A stretch of DNA of 6,763 nt from Candidatus Desantisiibacteriota bacterium (GTDB lineage: Bacteria; UBA9089; CG2-30-40-21), in assembly GCA_016208205.1 (NCBI GenBank), contig JACQYP010000030.1:1-6763 (forward strand), given 5' to 3'. The translations under genes and the position numbers were made by a program. Shown piece after piece: positions 5,482-6,763 of the stretch (positions within the stretch are counted from its first letter, which is position 1; every line of letters starts with the position of its first letter). The notes below the pieces were generated by a model. It ran no database searches, was not told where the DNA came from, and saw only the letters and a program-made list of their open reading frames with translations.

Positions 5482-5498
5482 AGACGGAGGAAGTTCCT

Positions 5499-5930
5499 AT
5501 GAGTCGATTTACTGCAATCCTTCTCGTGTCCCCGCTCGCTGACGGAAAGACCTGGGTCATTCGGAGTGAATTTGGTTACGACATCGGCGTAGAAAGAAGC
5601 AGGAATCAAATTGATGTACCCATTGGGTTCAAGACAGACTTTGCGTCGGTACCACGGCTTTTCTGGGTGCTTCTCCCGAGATGGGGTAAGTACGGAAACG
5701 CTGCGGTGATCCACGATTATCTCTACTGGTCTCAAGAGAAAAGTCGCAGAGAAAGCGACAACATCTTTCTTGAGGCAATGGGCGTGCTACAGGTGTCAAC
5801 CTTACAGAAGAACCTAATGTACTGGGCGGTGAGATGGTTTGGCTGGTGGGCATGGAATAATCGTCGGCGACATCGGGGGATTCAGTGGGTGGCAAGTACA
5901 ATGCCTCAGAAATCAGTTGAAGTACCATAA
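5499..5930 (+). CDS. DUF1353 family protein (phage-type, function unknown)
   Basis: A 143-residue soluble protein with the DUF1353 signature: DVPIGFKTDFASVPRLFW (39-56), LLPRWGKYGNAAVIHDYLYW (58-77), then SRRESDNIFLEAMGVL and LMYWAVRWFGWWAW (106-119). The His-Asp of HDYLYW and the Asp of TDFASVPR are the most conserved polar residues and may form a metal or catalytic site. That is inference, since the family has no assigned activity that I know. Members occur in phages and prophages and scattered in bacterial accessory DNA. The start ATG 5499 has GGAGG at 5486-5490 with 8-nt spacing. The gene looks more GC-rich than PPDK or the rpn-type remnant, suggesting separate origin. It stands alone between two GTTAGAC sites, with no phage structural or lysis genes beside it, which fits a mobile cassette better than a prophage. 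Confidence 0.85.
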   Translation: MSRFTAILLVSPLADGKTWVIRSEFGYDIGVERSRNQIDVPIGFKTDFASVPRLFWVLLPRWGKYGNAAVIHDYLYWSQEKSRRESDNIFLEAMGVLQVSTLQKNLMYWAVRWFGWWAWNNRRRHRGIQWVASTMPQKSVEVP

Positions 5931-5950
5931 GACGGAAAAGGGGACAGTTT

Positions 5951-6039
5951 ACATAACTCTTTGTCAATTTAAAAATTATAAATAAAATATGTACTATGAA
6001 GCGGATTCGATTCTCTCACCGCTTATTTTATCGTTAGAC
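5951..6039 (+). other. Possible attC-like 3' end of the DUF1353 cassette
   Basis: GTTAGAC recurs at 6033-6039, again as GTTAGACG. It is preceded by AAGCGG (5999-6004) paired with CCGCTT (6019-6024). The right half, CCGCTTATTTTATC then GTTAGAC, resembles the right half of the well-known aadA-type attC. A left R'' candidate is ACATAAC at 5951-5957 (one mismatch to RYYYAAC), but bases beside it pair poorly with the right half. The fold is therefore incomplete and the call is weak on its own. Confidence 0.3.
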
Positions 6040-6040
6040 G

Positions 6041-6198
6041 ACTACTATCTCATGACATTTGATTTTGTAGGATGTAGGTAACCATTTACGGCTTAAAATT
6101 CGAAAGTAGAAATTAGCACAGAATCCAGACTTCTACAATTTCCACTGCGTCAATAAGTGGAAAATGATAACCACTCAGCAAGGGGAATTTACCACGAA
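6041..6198. other. Intergenic stretch without a recognisable gene
   Basis: No ORF with a ribosome binding site is evident on either strand. The one clear structure is an 8-bp hairpin, TTTCCACT (6139-6146) with AGTGGAAA (6156-6163). The whole of 5931-6763 appears to be non-coding; other items in it are listed separately. Confidence 0.5.
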
Positions 6199-6344
6199 AT
6201 TTGGAGTGCGAGAGCTTACTTGCTCTCGCTTTGCTTTGCAAAAGCTTACTTGCTTTTGCTCTACAAGTTACTGCACTGCGAAAACGGTAGCAAGTAAGCT
6301 ACCGTAAAAACAAAGCGAAAGCAAGTAAGCTCATCGCTCCAAAT
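6199..6344. repeat. Four-hairpin palindromic element, relative of 3840-3917
   Basis: Outer arms ATTTGGAG (6199-6206) and CTCCAAAT (6337-6344) are exact inverses. Inside are four hairpins. H1 is GCGAGAGC, TTACTT, GCTCTCGC (6208-6229). H2 is GCAAAAGC, TTACTT, GCTTTTGC (6238-6259). H3 is ACGGTAGC, AAGTAA, GCTACCGT (6284-6305). H4 starts GCGAAAGC, AAGTAA (6315-6328) but its right arm GCTCATCGC pairs only in part. Two loops of one sense are followed by two of the complementary sense. GCTTTCGC at 6351-6358 could be a displaced right arm for H4. The start GGAGTGCGAGAGC corresponds to GGAATGCGAAAGC of the first element. Confidence 0.75.
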
Positions 6345-6441
6345 GAACGGGCTTTCGCATGCAAGCTGAGTAGTTACGAAAAATGTTAAAAATCAATAGG
6401 ATAGGTCTTTTGTCGCTAAATTGGACATCCAAGAAACTAAA

Positions 6442-6485
6442 GCTTGTCCCTGTGAATGCAGGGGCTTGTCCATGTGACTGCAGGG
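6442..6485 (+). repeat. Tandem pair of a 22-bp repeat
   Basis: GCTTGTCCCTGTGAATGC plus AGGG (6442-6463) is followed directly by a copy matching at 20 of 22 positions (6464-6485). A related 22-bp unit lies at 617-638 inside the first MITE-like element, and GGGCTTGTCCCTGTCC at 4337-4352 is a relative. The family is therefore present at three loci in the window. Confidence 0.65.
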
Positions 6486-6522
6486 ATTGATAATGGGTCA
6501 GCAGCGGTAGACAACACATCAG

Positions 6523-6559
6523 CGTCATTGCTTCGTCGCAGTAGCTCCTCGCAATGACG
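6523..6559. repeat. REP-like hairpin of the CGTCATTGC type
   Basis: CGTCATTGC (6523-6531) pairs perfectly with GCAATGACG (6551-6559) around a 19-nt interior that includes TTCGTCGCAG. This resembles a dispersed repeat seen across many bacterial genomes (CGTCATTGCGAGGAGC and variants). It is non-coding. Confidence 0.6.
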
Positions 6560-6670
6560 GGTTGGTAGTTTTCCTCATTGCTAAAGCCAAAGCCGGCAGG
6601 TCAGTAGTGAACCCACATGCAAACTTAAGTCAATGGGAGTGCGGAGCTGGGAGTAGTGAGAATACAGGCT

Positions 6671-6753
6671 GTGTGATTGAGTTCCGAAATCGGTTTAAGT
6701 TGTAGTCATTAGGATAACCTATTGCGAAAGCAAGAGGGAAAGCCGACGCTTTC
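6671..6753 (+). ncRNA. Structured stretch at the right edge, possibly the 5' part of a group II intron or other RNA
   Basis: Three hairpins follow one another. CCGA and TCGG lie at 6684-6693. CCT, A, TTGC, loop GAAA, GCAA, G, AGG is at 6718-6737, a GNRA-capped stem with one A-G mismatch. GAAAGC, loop CGAC, GCTTTC is at 6738-6753. GTGTG at 6671-6675 (or GTGCG at 6639-6643) fits the 5' consensus GUGYG of group II introns. No intron-encoded reverse transcriptase or domain V can be seen because the window ends. The hairpins are visible; the intron identity is a guess. Confidence 0.2.
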
Positions 6754-6763
6754 ATTTTGGCGG

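Larger units (their letters stand above)
5296..5485. other. Putative recombination-site region bounded by GTCTAAC and GTTAGAC
   Basis: GTCTAAC at 5296-5302 fits the integron attC R'' consensus RYYYAAC. GTTAGAC at 5479-5485 fits R' (GTTRRRY) and is its exact inverse. The 190 bp between them fold into three successive hairpins, annotated separately. This is longer than usual attC sites (roughly 57-141 bp). The real site may be only 5371-5485, where a 21-bp stem ends exactly at the GTT of GTTAGAC, although its left box (TCACAAC) is a poor consensus match. GTTAGAC is followed at once by GGAGG and the start of the DUF1353 gene, as in a cassette. Confidence 0.35.

Noticed and set aside
5307..5485. 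Transcription attenuator or riboswitch for the DUF1353 gene
   Set aside because: No anti-terminator pairing or ligand-binding fold is evident, and the terminator lies about 150 bp before the start with two further hairpins between.
5629..5967. 112-residue minus-strand ORF, with another at 5424-5735
   Set aside because: Both are antisense shadows of the DUF1353 gene and have no family-like motif.
6199..6344. CRISPR-like array of repeated 10-12-bp cores
   Set aside because: The cores are hairpin centres in two orientations with irregular spacing and variable complementary arms; there are no regular repeats and spacers and no cas genes.
6331..6528. 65-residue minus-strand ORF
   Set aside because: It covers the hairpin element end and the 22-bp tandem repeat and has no recognisable domain.
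6721..6763. Another copy of the GCGAAAGCAAG hairpin family
   Set aside because: It matches only GCGAAAGCAAG and then diverges; the arms are better explained by the local GAAA-capped and CGAC-loop hairpins.

Overview
The window holds one large housekeeping gene, a few small accessory genes, and an unusually dense set of palindromic intergenic repeats. It suggests a moderately AT-rich environmental bacterium with a repeat-loaded genome. The dispersed GGGACAGGGCTTGTCCC-type and CACAGAG-type repeats look like those I associate with anammox planctomycetes, Desulfobacterota and similar uncultured groups. That placement is an impression and not a determination; no rRNA or other taxonomic marker is present.

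Layout. 1-118 is a palindromic repeat. 167-553 encodes a small MNT-type nucleotidyltransferase without a visible HEPN partner. 553-781 is a MITE-like element with 21-bp terminal inverted repeats that begins at the gene's stop codon. 786-1132 is the control region for the main gene, with two good sigma70-type promoters, repeated CCGTGAAAAA boxes, a long inverted repeat and a strong Shine-Dalgarno. 1133-3776 is pyruvate, phosphate dikinase (PPDK), essentially full length. Its best start (ATG 1133, encoding the conserved MSKFVYFFGNGK) is in a different frame from the rest of the protein, so the N-terminus contains a frameshift.

3777-4380 has no intact gene and is packed with repeats: a two-hairpin element, a C/G-run repeat, and a second MITE-like element at 4229-4379. 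The MITE appears to sit in the degraded 5' part of an Rpn/PD-(D/E)XK 'transposase' gene, whose remainder runs to 5136. 5137-5498 carries a 19-codon ORF and three successive hairpins, one of them terminator-like. 5499-5930 is a DUF1353 phage-type gene. It is bounded on both sides by GTTAGAC after hairpins, as an integron gene cassette would be. 6041-6763 has no convincing gene but holds a four-hairpin relative of the 3840 element, a 22-bp tandem repeat, a REP-like hairpin and a structured stretch at the right edge.

The genes do not form one pathway. PPDK interconverts pyruvate and PEP; the other genes are accessory or mobile-type. The most unusual signal is the hairpin family at 3840-3917 and 6199-6344. 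It keeps a fixed core (AGC, loop TTACTT, GCT) while the outer stem changes from copy to copy and stays complementary in five of the six hairpins. Copies are mirrored so that hairpin loops within one element are complementary to each other. Second in interest is the cassette-like DUF1353 unit.
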